A DNA stretch of 64,000 bases from Deinococcus radiotolerans (GCF_014647435.1 NZ_BMPE01000002.1:124001-188000); one strand, 5' to 3'; shown: positions 39,938 through 50,351, counted from the stretch's first letter. Numbers and translations are program-made. The notes: a model not told the origin generated them from the sequence alone.

Positions 39938-39970
39938 ATGGATACCTCCGGGTGATCTTGAATGCCTATC

Positions 39971-39986
39971 AAAGTGATATCACTTT
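39971..39986. promoter_or_regulatory. Perfect 16-bp palindrome, operator candidate for SPFH-RHH
   Basis: AAAGTGATATCACTTT is its own reverse complement and is flanked by TC and TGAT in an AT-rich island within very GC-rich DNA. It lies 34-49 bases upstream of the SPFH start, in the promoter zone. The likeliest binders are the RHH protein of the same operon or a PadR/GntR-type regulator. Confidence 0.7.
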
Positions 39987-40089
39987 TGATGGCACATTGC
40001 ATGAGGTTCGCGGCCCCCCGGCGCGCCCATCACCAGAAAAGAGGTGGACCCGGAGCCCCGCTCCCGTCCACCCCGCTTCCCGCAGCCCC

Positions 40090-41190
40090 TTATTGCAGGG
40101 TGCGTTTGAGCAGCGTGACCTTGACCTGCACGCGCTTCTTGTTGCGCCACACATCCAGCGTGACCGTCTGCCCCGGGCGCTTGGCGGCCACCAGGCGCGT
40201 CACGTCGAACGCGTCGCGCACGCCCTGACCGTCCACCGCCACGATGATGTCGCCCAGCGGCGCGAGCAGCTGATCCTTGCTGTTGCGCAGGCTGCCGCGC
40301 AGGCCCGCGCGGGCCGCGGCGCTGCCTGCCGGCACCTGATCCACCAGCGCGCCCTGGTTGCTGCTCAGGCCCGCCAGCTGCCGCAGCGCCGGGTCCAGGC
40401 TGTCCAGGTCCACCAGGGTCGCGCCCAGCGTCCCGCGCTGCGGCACCCCGATCTTTTCCAGGTCCTCCAGGCTCTGCTTGACCAGGTCGCCCGGCAGGGC
40501 CAGCCCGATGATGCCGGGAATCAGGCTGTTCGGCGCGGCACTCGCGTCTGACACGGCCACCACCAGCCCGCGCGAGTCCAGCACCGGGCCGCCGCTGTTG
40601 CCCTGCTGGATGCTGGCGGTCGTGGCGACGTACTGCCCGACCTCGCTGGCGAAGCCGTCCGTGCGGGGAATGTCGCGGGCGCTGACGGCCACGCTGAACA
40701 CACCGGTCGCCACGAAGTTCGGGATGCGCAGCGGCGTGCCGATGGTCAGCAGTTTCTGCCCCGGGATCAGCCGGGCGCTCGACCCGAAGGCCAGCGTGGC
40801 GGGCGCCGTGACGCCGGTCACGCGCAGAATCGCAATGTCAATGCCGGGGTCCACGCCCTCCAGGCGGGCCGTGACGCGCCGCCCGTTGAACAGCGTGACC
40901 GTGATCGACTCCTGGAACTGCACCACGTGGTAGTTCGTGACGATCAGGTCCTTCTTGTAGAAGAACCCGGTGCCCGTCTCGATGGGATCGTCCCCGGGTT
41001 GCAGCTGCTCGCGTTGCAGGCGCGTGTCCACCCGCACGACGGCCTGAAGGGCCTTCTGCGTGACCTCGACAGTGTTGATCTCGTCAGGGGTGACCAGGGT
41101 GCGCTCGGCGGTGACGCGCCCGGTCAGGTACGCGCCGCCGAGCCCGGCGCACAGCAGCAGCGTGAGCCCCAGCGCGCGCGGGAACTTCAC
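40090..41190 (-). CDS. HtrA/Deg-type S1C serine protease with PDZ domain
   Basis: 366 residues. An N-terminal hydrophobic anchor (LGLTLLLCAGLGGAYLTG) is followed by a trypsin-like domain with His in VTNYHVV, Asp in GIDIAIL and Ser in QQGNSGGPV. A PDZ domain (about 260-366) contains GDIIVAVDGQGVRDAFDV. It should act at the outer face of the cytoplasmic membrane in protein quality control. The GTG at 41190 overlaps the FmdB-like gene stop (GTGA), so the two are coupled; the frame further upstream covers that gene. The 3' end lies close to the SPFH promoter. Confidence 0.92.
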   Translation of the reverse strand: MKFPRALGLTLLLCAGLGGAYLTGRVTAERTLVTPDEINTVEVTQKALQAVVRVDTRLQREQLQPGDDPIETGTGFFYKKDLIVTNYHVVQFQESITVTLFNGRRVTARLEGVDPGIDIAILRVTGVTAPATLAFGSSARLIPGQKLLTIGTPLRIPNFVATGVFSVAVSARDIPRTDGFASEVGQYVATTASIQQGNSGGPVLDSRGLVVAVSDASAAPNSLIPGIIGLALPGDLVKQSLEDLEKIGVPQRGTLGATLVDLDSLDPALRQLAGLSSNQGALVDQVPAGSAAARAGLRGSLRNSKDQLLAPLGDIIVAVDGQGVRDAFDVTRLVAAKRPGQTVTLDVWRNKKRVQVKVTLLKRTLQ

Positions 41191-41378
41191 TCGCTGCTCT
41201 TGGGTCGGGAATCGTTGGCGTAGAATCCGCTGCCCTTGAACGCAATGCCGGGCCGCGCCAGCACGCGTTTGACCGGCACGCCGGTCTGGGGGTGCGTGGT
41301 GAAGGGTTCGTCGCGCATGCTCTGCTGCAACTCGTAGATTTCGCCAGTTTCCAGGTTCTTGTACAGGTAGGTGGGCAT
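41187..41378 (-). CDS. FmdB-like small protein lacking all zinc cysteines
   Basis: 63 residues. It aligns end to end with FmdB zinc-ribbon proteins (MPTYxYxCxxC...QSMSDEP...CPxCG..V.R.I....IAFKGSGFYxTD). Here the four cysteine positions are occupied by Asn/Thr and His/Thr, as in YKNLETGE and THPQTGVPV, while MRDEPFTTHP and IAFKGSGFYANDSR remain. The fold is probably kept without zinc. GAGG lies upstream of the ATG and a TAGGAT box at 41432-41437. Translational coupling to the protease suggests a shared role. Confidence 0.8.
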   Translation of the reverse strand: MPTYLYKNLETGEIYELQQSMRDEPFTTHPQTGVPVKRVLARPGIAFKGSGFYANDSRPKSSE

Positions 41379-41602
41379 GGATCTCGACCTCGCGTGAAAC
41401 GCCCGCGCGTGGAGCTTGGGGCGCGGCGCTCATCCTAGCAACTGGTGTCCGGGACAGGTGTAAGGTCGCTGAGGCGTTTCCTTAAGTGTGGCGGGTCTGC
41501 CGTCCCCGCACGCGCCATGAGTGGCGTACTCATGTGAGGCCGCGCGCGGGTGCTATGCTGCCCGCGTGGGCCGACTTGGTGTCCGGCTCACACCAAACAG
41601 GG

Positions 41603-41760
41603 CAGCGCAAGGCCCCACCCACACGTGGTGGGGAGACGAGGTGGAAGTCAGCGAGTTTCTGCGGATGCTTCCAGGCCAGCATGCAGGGCCTACCCGACGC
41701 CGGACCACCGGCGTGAATCCCGGCCATAACCCCCGTGGCAACACGGCCATAAAGCCCGGA
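41603..41760 (+). ncRNA. glmS ribozyme (glucosamine-6-phosphate-activated self-cleaving leader)
   Basis: The glmS leader contains the ribozyme core. GACGAGG (41635-41641) is followed by TGGAAG, CAGCGAG and CTGCGGATG (41660-41668) and CTTCC, matching the conserved GACGAGG...TATCGA...CGGCGGATG...CTCCC pattern. GGAAG and CTTCC pair as in the family. The P2-like stem is CCCCACC (41613-41619) with GGTGGGG (41627-41633). The cleavage site would be A41604/G41605 in CAGCGC, compare A/GCGCC in the consensus. A downstream hairpin ACCGGCGTGAATCCCGG fits P4. In this class glucosamine-6-phosphate acts as cofactor and cleavage lowers glmS expression. Confidence 0.82.
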
Positions 41761-41869
41761 ACACATGCACCCAATTCACAGACACCAGCGACAGGAACGC
41801 AGCGCAGGCGCGGCGGGAACTCACAGTTTCCCAGGCCGCGATCCCTGGCGCGTCCCTGCAAGGAGCACC

Positions 41870-43690
<1,821 letters not shown>

Positions 43691-43706
43691 CACCAGCCCA
43701 GGGGAA

Positions 43707-43741
43707 GGGGCCGCAGCCAGTTGCGCTGCGGCCCCCCTTTT
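43707..43741 (+). terminator. Intrinsic terminator after glmS
   Basis: GGGGCCGCAGC and GCTGCGGCCCC form an 11-bp stem with a 7-nt loop, followed by CCTTTT. It is one of the few hairpins here with a T run. Confidence 0.8.
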
Positions 43742-43751
43742 GTGCCTGCGT

Positions 43752-45365
43752 TCAGAATCCGGCCATGTCGCTGGCGACGGCGTTCGCGGGGATGTTGTAC
43801 ACGCCGTACACCTCCTTGTCCATGAAGCTGTCGGGCAGGTAGGCGTAGCCGCCGTCGCCGAAGCCGCAGCTCCAGGAGTTCTTGATCACGAAGTACCCGG
43901 TGGGCAGGGACAGCTTCACGTTCACGAGGCCGCCGATTTTCGCGTCGTAGGTCTGCATGCCGGTCGTGACGTACCCGACCACGTGAACGGCGTGTCCGCC
44001 GCGGACCTTGCCGCCCATCAGGCCCAGGTTGGGCAGGCCGTTGGCGCCGATGGCGTCGAAGGCGGGGTCGACGTTGAAGCCTAGGATGAGCTGGTCGCCG
44101 CGGTCGATCATATGGCGCATCAGGGCGCGGCGGTAGGCGCGGGCGGCGTCGCCGCTGCCCAGGAAGTTGTTCGCCAGGGCCACCCAGACCTCGTTGCCCT
44201 GGGTGGCGCGGAAGTTGAACGCGGCGTTCGGGGCGATGTCCCATTCGGGTTTCCAGGCGCAGGTGTTCGTGCCGCCCTGGCAGACCAGCTGGGCCTGCGC
44301 GGTGGTGTCACTGCACGCCTGATTCGCGTAGTTCAGGCAGGAGTTCTTGAATTCCGTGATGGGTTTGGTGTCGTCGGCGGGAATGCGGACGCGGCTTCGG
44401 GAGGGGTTGTACTTCCAGCGGACCTCGGTGGGGATCATGCGTTTCTGCCCGATGATGTCGTTGAAGTCACCCCAGCCGGCGCCGTCGCCCAGCACGCCGT
44501 CATCGCCGCGCAGCCAGTAGTACGCGTACTGCTCGGAGAGGTTGAAGGCACTCTTGGTGCGGCGGGCGATCAGGCTTTCGAGGGCCGAGACGTACGCGAA
44601 GGCCATGCAGGTGCCGCGGCCACCCTGATCCTTGATGGTGGTGATCTGGTTGATGGCGTTGCCGCGCATCTGACTGAACAGCGCGTTGGTGGGCGTGAAC
44701 CGGCACGCGCCGTCGGCGGGGTTGTTCACGAACCCGCCGCCCAGTTCATCCTGCGGCTGGGAGGGTGTGGGGGGCGTGGTCTTGTTGATGATGTTCAGGA
44801 TGGGCGTGGTGATGCGGACGTTCGGGGCGACGTTCAGGGCGCGAATGGATTCGGGGGCCAGGAATTCGCGCGGGACGGGGTTCTGCTCGCTCAGGCCGAA
44901 GGATTGCAGGATGGCGGCGCGGTTGCTGGCGGCGGCCGCCTCGGCCTGCGCGACACTCAGGGCGACGGTGTCCTGACCGTACAGCAGCACGGGCTTAACT
45001 TCCCCGGTGCGGAGTTTGACGCTGGCGGGGACGGTCAGGCCGCGCGGGAGGGCCAGGGTGGCGCGGGCGACGTCGGCGCGCAGGTCGGCGGCGCCCTGGA
45101 GGTTCTGCACGAGGCTGACGCTGCGGGTGATCTCGGCGTTGCGGGCCTGGACGCGCGCGGGAAGGTCCTGAAGGTTGAGTTGCAGGGCGCCCGGGCTCTG
45201 GAGCACCTGCTGGAACTGGGCCTGCGGGACGCGCAGGACGTTCAGGTTGAGGTTCGAGATCTGGATGGGCTGCAGTTGCAGGTTCTGGAGGTTGACGGTG
45301 TTCTGCGCGTGGGCGGCGGTCAGGGTGGCGAGGAGCGCGGTGCTGATCAGGGTGCGTGCGTTCAT
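43752..45365 (-). CDS. Secreted papain-like cysteine peptidase (C1 family)
   Basis: 537 residues with a signal peptide ending in TAAHAQ. A prodomain of about 230 residues, rich in Gln, Asn and Leu at its start, precedes the catalytic domain. The catalytic Cys is residue 253 in DQGGRGTCMAFAYVSALE, the His lies in GGHAVHVVGYV and the Asn in VIKNSWSCGFGDGGYAYL. Cysteines in the mature part suggest disulfides, so the enzyme is probably extracellular. AGGAGG lies seven bases upstream of the ATG. Bacterial C1 peptidases of this kind are scattered and their targets unknown. Confidence 0.88.
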   Translation of the reverse strand: MNARTLISTALLATLTAAHAQNTVNLQNLQLQPIQISNLNLNVLRVPQAQFQQVLQSPGALQLNLQDLPARVQARNAEITRSVSLVQNLQGAADLRADVARATLALPRGLTVPASVKLRTGEVKPVLLYGQDTVALSVAQAEAAAASNRAAILQSFGLSEQNPVPREFLAPESIRALNVAPNVRITTPILNIINKTTPPTPSQPQDELGGGFVNNPADGACRFTPTNALFSQMRGNAINQITTIKDQGGRGTCMAFAYVSALESLIARRTKSAFNLSEQYAYYWLRGDDGVLGDGAGWGDFNDIIGQKRMIPTEVRWKYNPSRSRVRIPADDTKPITEFKNSCLNYANQACSDTTAQAQLVCQGGTNTCAWKPEWDIAPNAAFNFRATQGNEVWVALANNFLGSGDAARAYRRALMRHMIDRGDQLILGFNVDPAFDAIGANGLPNLGLMGGKVRGGHAVHVVGYVTTGMQTYDAKIGGLVNVKLSLPTGYFVIKNSWSCGFGDGGYAYLPDSFMDKEVYGVYNIPANAVASDMAGF

Positions 45366-45584
45366 GGTGGAACCTCCTGTGATGTGGGTATTGAACCGGG
45401 TGGGGCGTTGCAGTGGCGTTGCGCGGTGGGGCGCGCGGTGCTGGGCTCACTTCAGCAGGGGAGGCGTGATCGGGCCATGATCACGGCGGGGTGGTGGGAG
45501 GGCCCGGATTGTTGAACCGGGTGAAACGTCTGGTGTGGGGGATTGACAGTCCGGGGGACAGCGCGCACACTGACAGCACTTCAA

Positions 45585-45601
45585 TGTAATCGTTTGCAAA
45601 C
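45585..45601 (+). promoter_or_regulatory. Promoter and LacI-type operator upstream of the regulator gene
   Basis: A TGTAAT hexamer (45585-45590) is followed at once by the palindrome GTTTGCAAAC (45592-45601), a core typical of LacI-family operators. It lies 75 bases upstream of the lacI-type gene within the 310-base gap to the peptidase gene; I see nothing else in that gap. Binding here would block transcription and imply autoregulation. Confidence 0.6.
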
Positions 45602-45675
45602 AGGTTTCCGCGTCTGGGAAACCGAAATTCAGCTGATGATCCCGCAACCGTGTCGGGGAGGTGTAATCGATTTCA

Positions 45676-46701
45676 ATGGCCAGTATTCAGGATGTCGCCC
45701 GACTCGCCCAGGTCTCCACCGCCACCGCCTCCCGCGCACTGTCCCGTCCGGACATGGTCGCCACCACCACCCGCGACCGCGTCCTGCACGCCGCCCGCCA
45801 GCTCGGCTACCAGCCCAACGTCATCGCCCGCAGCCTCCGCCAGGGCGAGACCCGCACCATCGGCGTGATCGTCACGGACATCCTCAACCCCTTCCACGCC
45901 CAGCTGGCCAAGGGCATCCAGGACGCCGCTGACCGCCACGGCTACACCGCCTTCCTGTTCAACAGCGACGAGGACCCCGCCAAGGAACGCCGCGCCATCG
46001 AGACCCTGCGCGGCCACCTGCCCCAGGGCCTGATCATCGTGCCCACCAGCGGCGCCCGCGAGAACCTCGCCGCCCTGAGCGGCGTGCCCATCGTCGAACT
46101 TGACCGCGTGACCGGCACCCCGGCCGTCACCACCGTCACCGCCGACAACGCCGCTGGGGCCGCTGCCGCCACCCGCCACCTGATCAGCCTGGGTCACACC
46201 CGCATCGGCATGATCGTCGGGCAGCAGGACATCAGCACCGCCACCCAGCGCCACGACGCCTACCGCAGCGCGCTGGAAGACGCCGGGCTCACCTACGACC
46301 CCGCCCTGGTCCTGCCCGGCAACCACCGCGAGGACGACGGGCACCGCGCCGCCACGCGCCTGCTGACCCTGCCCGAGGGCCGCCGCCCCACCGCGCTGTT
46401 CATCGGCAACAACGAGATGACCGTCGGCGCCGTCCTGGCCGCCCGCGCCCTGAACCTCAGCATCCCCACGGACCTCAGCATCGTCGGCTTCGACGACAGC
46501 CGCTGGGCCCAGACCATGACCCCGCCCCTGACGGTCGTCGCGCAGCCCACCTACGACCTGGGCACCCAGGCCGCTGAGCAACTCATCCAGCAACTGCGCC
46601 GCCCCCGCGACGGGCCCCCGCTGCACATCCAGCTGTCCACCACCCTGATCGTCCGGCACTCCACCAGCCCGCCCCGCACGCCCGCCCTCACCCACCACTG
46701 A
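45676..46701 (+). CDS. LacI family transcriptional regulator
   Basis: 341 residues. The N-terminal helix-turn-helix ASIQDVARLAQVSTATASRA and the hinge LGYQPNVIARSLR match the LacI family, followed by a periplasmic-binding-like sugar domain with TRTIGVIVTDILNPFHAQL and FDDSRWAQTMTPPLTVVAQP. A GGAGG sits 16 bases upstream of the ATG, a long spacing. It is the first gene of a cluster with a sugar ABC importer, so it is probably the substrate-responsive repressor of that system. The operator lies just upstream. Confidence 0.92.
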   Translation: MASIQDVARLAQVSTATASRALSRPDMVATTTRDRVLHAARQLGYQPNVIARSLRQGETRTIGVIVTDILNPFHAQLAKGIQDAADRHGYTAFLFNSDEDPAKERRAIETLRGHLPQGLIIVPTSGARENLAALSGVPIVELDRVTGTPAVTTVTADNAAGAAAATRHLISLGHTRIGMIVGQQDISTATQRHDAYRSALEDAGLTYDPALVLPGNHREDDGHRAATRLLTLPEGRRPTALFIGNNEMTVGAVLAARALNLSIPTDLSIVGFDDSRWAQTMTPPLTVVAQPTYDLGTQAAEQLIQQLRRPRDGPPLHIQLSTTLIVRHSTSPPRTPALTHH

Positions 46702-46783
46702 CCCGCCGCTCCAGCCCCCTGCCCAGCCCCATTCGCCCGCCCGGTTGATCAGCATCACCAGCGGCGCCCCCGGAGGAACCACC

Positions 46784-47791
46784 ATGCGTAAAGTGATGAC
46801 CAGTGCCGCCCTGACCGCCCTCGCCGCCAGCCTCAGCCTGGGAGTCGTGCAGGCCCAGAGCAGCGCCCAGCCGATCATTGGTCTGATCACCAAGACCGAC
46901 ACCAACCCCTTCTTCGTGAAGATGAAAGAAGGTGCGCAGAAGGAAGCCACCCGCCTGGGCGCCAAACTCCTGACCGCCGCCGGGAAAGCCGACGGGGACA
47001 ACGCCGGGCAGGTCGCCGCCATCGAGAACATGGTCGCCGCGGGCGCCAGGACCATCCTGATCACGCCCAGCGACTCCAAAGCCATTGTGCCTGCCATCGC
47101 CAAGGCCCGCGCCGCTGGCGTCATGGTCATCGCCCTGGACAGCCCCACCGAACCCGCCAGCGCCGTGGACGCCCTGTTCGCCACGAACAACTACCAGGCC
47201 GGCATCTTGATCGGCCAGTGGGCCAAGAAAGCCATGGGCAGCAAGAAACCCGTCATCGCCACCCTGGACCTGTTCCCCGGCCACCCCGTCGGCATCGCCC
47301 GCCACAACGGCTTCCTGGCCGGCTTCGGCACCAAGGGCATCACCGCCAGCACGACCGCCCTTGTGAACACCGGCGTCGCCTGCGCGCAGGACTCCTTCGG
47401 GGACCAGACCAAGGGCCAGACCGCCATGGAAAACTGCCTCCAGAAGAACCCGGACATCAACATCGTGTACACCATCAATGAACCCGCCGCTGCCGGCGCG
47501 TACCAGGCGCTGAAAGCCGCCGGGAAGGAAAAGAACGTCCTGATCGTCTCCGTCGACGGCGGCTGCGCCGGCGTGCGCAACGTCGAGGGCGGCGTGATCG
47601 GCGCCACCAGCCAGCAGTACCCCCTGAAGATGGCCGCCATGGGCGTCGCGGCGGGCGTGACCTACGCCAAGACCGGCAAGAAGGTCAGCGGCTACACCGA
47701 CACCGGCGTCACCCTCATCACCAACAAGGCCATGAGCGGCGTCAAGAGCCAGAACGGCAAGTTCGGCCTCGCCAACTGCTGGGGCCAGTAA
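46784..47791 (+). CDS. Sugar ABC transporter substrate-binding protein (FrcB-like)
   Basis: 335 residues. A signal peptide (ALAASLSLGVVQAQ) leads to a type I periplasmic-binding fold: IGLITKTDTNPFFVKMKEGA, VAAGARTILITPSDSKAIV, VIALDSPTEP and VSVDGGCAGVR. The ITKTDTNPFFVKMKEG start is close to FrcB of the rhizobial fructose system as I remember it. It should bind a monosaccharide outside the membrane and deliver it to the permease. CGGAGG lies seven bases upstream of the ATG at 46784. Confidence 0.9.
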   Translation: MRKVMTSAALTALAASLSLGVVQAQSSAQPIIGLITKTDTNPFFVKMKEGAQKEATRLGAKLLTAAGKADGDNAGQVAAIENMVAAGARTILITPSDSKAIVPAIAKARAAGVMVIALDSPTEPASAVDALFATNNYQAGILIGQWAKKAMGSKKPVIATLDLFPGHPVGIARHNGFLAGFGTKGITASTTALVNTGVACAQDSFGDQTKGQTAMENCLQKNPDINIVYTINEPAAAGAYQALKAAGKEKNVLIVSVDGGCAGVRNVEGGVIGATSQQYPLKMAAMGVAAGVTYAKTGKKVSGYTDTGVTLITNKAMSGVKSQNGKFGLANCWGQ

Positions 47792-47901
47792 GCCCAGGCC
47801 ATGAGCGGCGCGGCTGACCCGGCCCGCCCCTGACCCTCACCTCCAAGTTGCCACGGCCCGCGCCGCGCGCCGTGGCAACACCCACTTCACCGGGGAGACC
47901 C

Positions 47902-48885
47902 ATGAGCATGACGCAACCCACCACCACCACGCCCGGGCGGCGCTTCCAGCTGCCGAACCTCAGCACCCTGGGCCCCCTGATCGCCCTGCTGATCGCCTGC
48001 CTGTTCTTCACCTTCCAGTCCGACCGGTTCCTGACCCTGGGGACCTTCAGCCTGATCCTGCAGCAGGCGTCGTTCGTGGGCGTCATCGCCATCGCGCAGA
48101 CGCTGATCATCCTGACCGCCGGCATTGACCTGAGCTGCGGGATGATCATGGCGCTGGCCAGCATGGTCATCGGCAAACTCGCCGTGGAGCAGGGCGTGCC
48201 CGTCCCACTGGCGATCCTGGCGGGCTTCGCGGTCGGCGCGTTCGTCGGCTGGCTGAACGGTCAGCTGATCACCCGCTGGAAACTCCCGCCGTTCATCGTG
48301 ACGCTCGGCATGTACTCCATCGTGTTCGCCGCCGTGAAGATCTACTCCAAGGCGACCAGCGTGCCCATGCCCGCCGACGGCCTGACCTTCCTCGCGCAGC
48401 GCTTCACGGTGTTCGGCACGCCCTTCACATACGGCAGCCTGCTGATGGTCGCGCTGTTCATCCTGACGTGGCTGTTCCTGAACTACACCGCTCCGGGCCG
48501 GCACATCTACGCCCTGGGCAACAACCCGGAAGCGGTGCGCCTGAGCGGCATCAACACCAGCCGCCTGCTGCTCAGCGTGTACACCTTCGCCGGGATGCTG
48601 TACGGCGTGGCCGCCCTGCTGCTGCTGGAACGCATCGGCGGCGCGTCCCCCGAGGCGGGCACCACCGAGAACCTCGAGAGCATCACCGCCGTCGTGATCG
48701 GCGGCACCAGCCTCTTCGGCGGGCGCGGCAACGTGCTGGGCACCCTGATCGGCGTGCTGATCGTCGGCGTATTCCGCTCCGGCCTGACGTTCATGGGCCT
48801 GGACAGCGTGTACCAGAACCTGATCACCGGCATCCTGATCATCCTGGCCGTCGCCACCGACCAGTTCTCCCGGAGGAAAGCATGA
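47902..48885 (+). CDS. Sugar ABC transporter permease (RbsC/FrcC-like)
   Basis: 327 residues with eight to ten helices. IILTAGIDLSCGMIMALASM, PPFIVTLGMYSI, YALGNNPEAVRLSGIN (the EAA-like cytosolic loop) and VIGGTSLFGGRGNVLGTLIG are the family markers of the BPD_transp_2/RbsC group. It forms the channel for the sugar bound by the upstream protein. The start at 47902 (MSMTQPT) has GGGGAG eight bases upstream. The stop overlaps the ATPase gene (ATGA). Confidence 0.93.
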   Translation: MSMTQPTTTTPGRRFQLPNLSTLGPLIALLIACLFFTFQSDRFLTLGTFSLILQQASFVGVIAIAQTLIILTAGIDLSCGMIMALASMVIGKLAVEQGVPVPLAILAGFAVGAFVGWLNGQLITRWKLPPFIVTLGMYSIVFAAVKIYSKATSVPMPADGLTFLAQRFTVFGTPFTYGSLLMVALFILTWLFLNYTAPGRHIYALGNNPEAVRLSGINTSRLLLSVYTFAGMLYGVAALLLLERIGGASPEAGTTENLESITAVVIGGTSLFGGRGNVLGTLIGVLIVGVFRSGLTFMGLDSVYQNLITGILIILAVATDQFSRRKA

Positions 48886-49715
48886 CCGCCGCCGCGCCCC
48901 TGCCCGTCACCCCGCCCACCCCGCAGCCCGCCCGGCCCCTGATCATGGAAGCGCGCGGCCTCGTCAAGCGCTACGGGCACGTCACCGCCATCGGCGGCGC
49001 AGACTTCGAACTGCGTCCCGGCGAGATCATGGCCGTCATCGGCGACAACGGCGCGGGCAAGAGCAGCCTCATCAAGGCGCTGTCCGGCGCGCTCGTCCCC
49101 GACGAGGGCGAGATCCTCCTGGACGGGCAGGCCGTGCACTTCCGCACGCCCAGCGACGCCCGCCGCGCCGGGATCGAGACCGTGTACCAGGACCTCGCCG
49201 TCGCCCCAGCCATGACCATCGCGGAGAACCTGTTCCTGGGCCGCGAACTGTACCGGGGCGGCGCACTGGGCCGCGCCCTGAAACTCATCGACCGCTCCCG
49301 CATGCTGACCGAAGCGACCGAGCACATGAAGGGCCTGCAGTTTGCCATCAAGAGCATGAACCAGCCGGTCGAGACGCTGAGCGGCGGTCAGCGGCAGGGG
49401 GTTGCCGTGGCCCGCGCCGCCGCGTTCGCGCAGCACGTGGTCATCATGGACGAACCCACCGCCGCCCTGGGCGTGCGCGAGGGCAACATGGTCCTCGACC
49501 TGATCCGCAAGGTGCGCGACCGAGGCCTGCCGGTCATCCTGATCAGCCACAACATGCCCCACGTGTTCGAGATTGCCGACCGCATCCACGTGCACCGCAT
49601 GGGCCGCCGCGCCGCACTGCTGAACCCGCAGAAGATCAGCATGGCCGACACCGTGTCCGTCATGACCGGCGCCATCAAACCCGAGGAACTCAGCGCGGAC
49701 GTCCTGGCGCACTGA
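48882..49715 (+). CDS. Sugar ABC transporter ATP-binding protein (FrcA-like, single domain)
   Basis: 277 residues, one ABC domain, not the double-length form seen in RbsA or XylG. Walker A is GDNGAGKSSL, the Q loop is TVYQDLAVAP, the signature is LSGGQRQGVAVARA, Walker B is HVVIMDEPTAAL and the switch His is in ISHNMPHV. Single-domain ATPases with a FrcB-like binding protein are typical of fructose (Frc) importers, which supports fructose or a related sugar as substrate. It is coupled to the permease by a four-base overlap. Confidence 0.92.
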   Translation: MTAAAPLPVTPPTPQPARPLIMEARGLVKRYGHVTAIGGADFELRPGEIMAVIGDNGAGKSSLIKALSGALVPDEGEILLDGQAVHFRTPSDARRAGIETVYQDLAVAPAMTIAENLFLGRELYRGGALGRALKLIDRSRMLTEATEHMKGLQFAIKSMNQPVETLSGGQRQGVAVARAAAFAQHVVIMDEPTAALGVREGNMVLDLIRKVRDRGLPVILISHNMPHVFEIADRIHVHRMGRRAALLNPQKISMADTVSVMTGAIKPEELSADVLAH

Positions 49716-49736
49716 ACGCACTCAGGGTGTGATCTC

Positions 49737-49783
49737 CAGGACATGGAGGCGGGGGCAACGAAGCCACACGCCTCCATGTCCTG
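49737..49783. terminator. 15-bp hairpin after the sugar ABC operon
   Basis: CAGGACATGGAGGCG and CGCCTCCATGTCCTG form a perfect stem with a 17-nt loop between convergent genes. No T tract. Confidence 0.7.
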
Positions 49784-49789
49784 CTGCCC

Positions 49790-50293
49790 TTACCGGCTGG
49801 GCGTCAGGGCGCGCCCCTGCGTGAGCCAGAGATTCAGGCCGCACACGAGCAGCAGCGCCCCCAGCGGGAACGGTACAGCGCCCAGATCCAGCTGGACGTT
49901 CACGCCGCGCGTGAAGCTGCCCACGCGACCCCGGACTTCGCCCGCGTAGTGGCGCAGGGAGACGTCCAGGCCGTCCGTGAAGCTGCCGTAGCGGCCCGTC
50001 ACCTGATCCGGCGTGAAGTCCAGCCGCGCGTCCACCCCCTGCGTGAAGCCGCCCAGCCGGACCGTCATGACGCCCGCCGCGATGCCCGCCCGGATGTCCA
50101 TTCCGTTCGTGAAGCCCCCCACGCGGCCCACGAGTTCGCCGCCCTCCAGCCACACGTGCACGTCGGTGCCGTCCGTGAAGCCCCCCACGCGGGCGCTCAG
50201 GCGCTCCCCGTCCCAGGTGGCGTGCAGGTTCACGCCGTCCGACACGCCACCGAACCGGCCCGTCAGGGCCTCCTGCTGAGCTACTCCCGTCAT
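49790..50293 (-). CDS. Tandem 22-residue repeat protein with C-terminal membrane anchor
   Basis: 167 residues built from six copies of a 22-residue unit between residues 10 and 137. The unit pattern is G-R-x-G-[GS]-[FV]-[TS]-x-G-x-[DN] followed by about ten variable residues, for example RVGGFTDGTDV, RVGGFTNGMDI and RYGSFTDGLDV. The regular Gly and alternating hydrophobic pattern suggests a beta-solenoid or stacked beta-hairpin structure. The C-terminal helix FPLGALLLVCGLNLWLT could anchor it in the membrane with the repeats on the cytosolic or outer side. No known family comes to mind. The real start may be ATG at 50293, as no ribosome site is obvious. Confidence 0.65.
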   Translation of the reverse strand: MTGVAQQEALTGRFGGVSDGVNLHATWDGERLSARVGGFTDGTDVHVWLEGGELVGRVGGFTNGMDIRAGIAAGVMTVRLGGFTQGVDARLDFTPDQVTGRYGSFTDGLDVSLRHYAGEVRGRVGSFTRGVNVQLDLGAVPFPLGALLLVCGLNLWLTQGRALTPSR

Positions 50294-50351
50294 GCCGCCC
50301 AGCGTAGCGGACGCACTCTGGCAGAAGCCTCACTGGGAAGAGGCGTGAACA

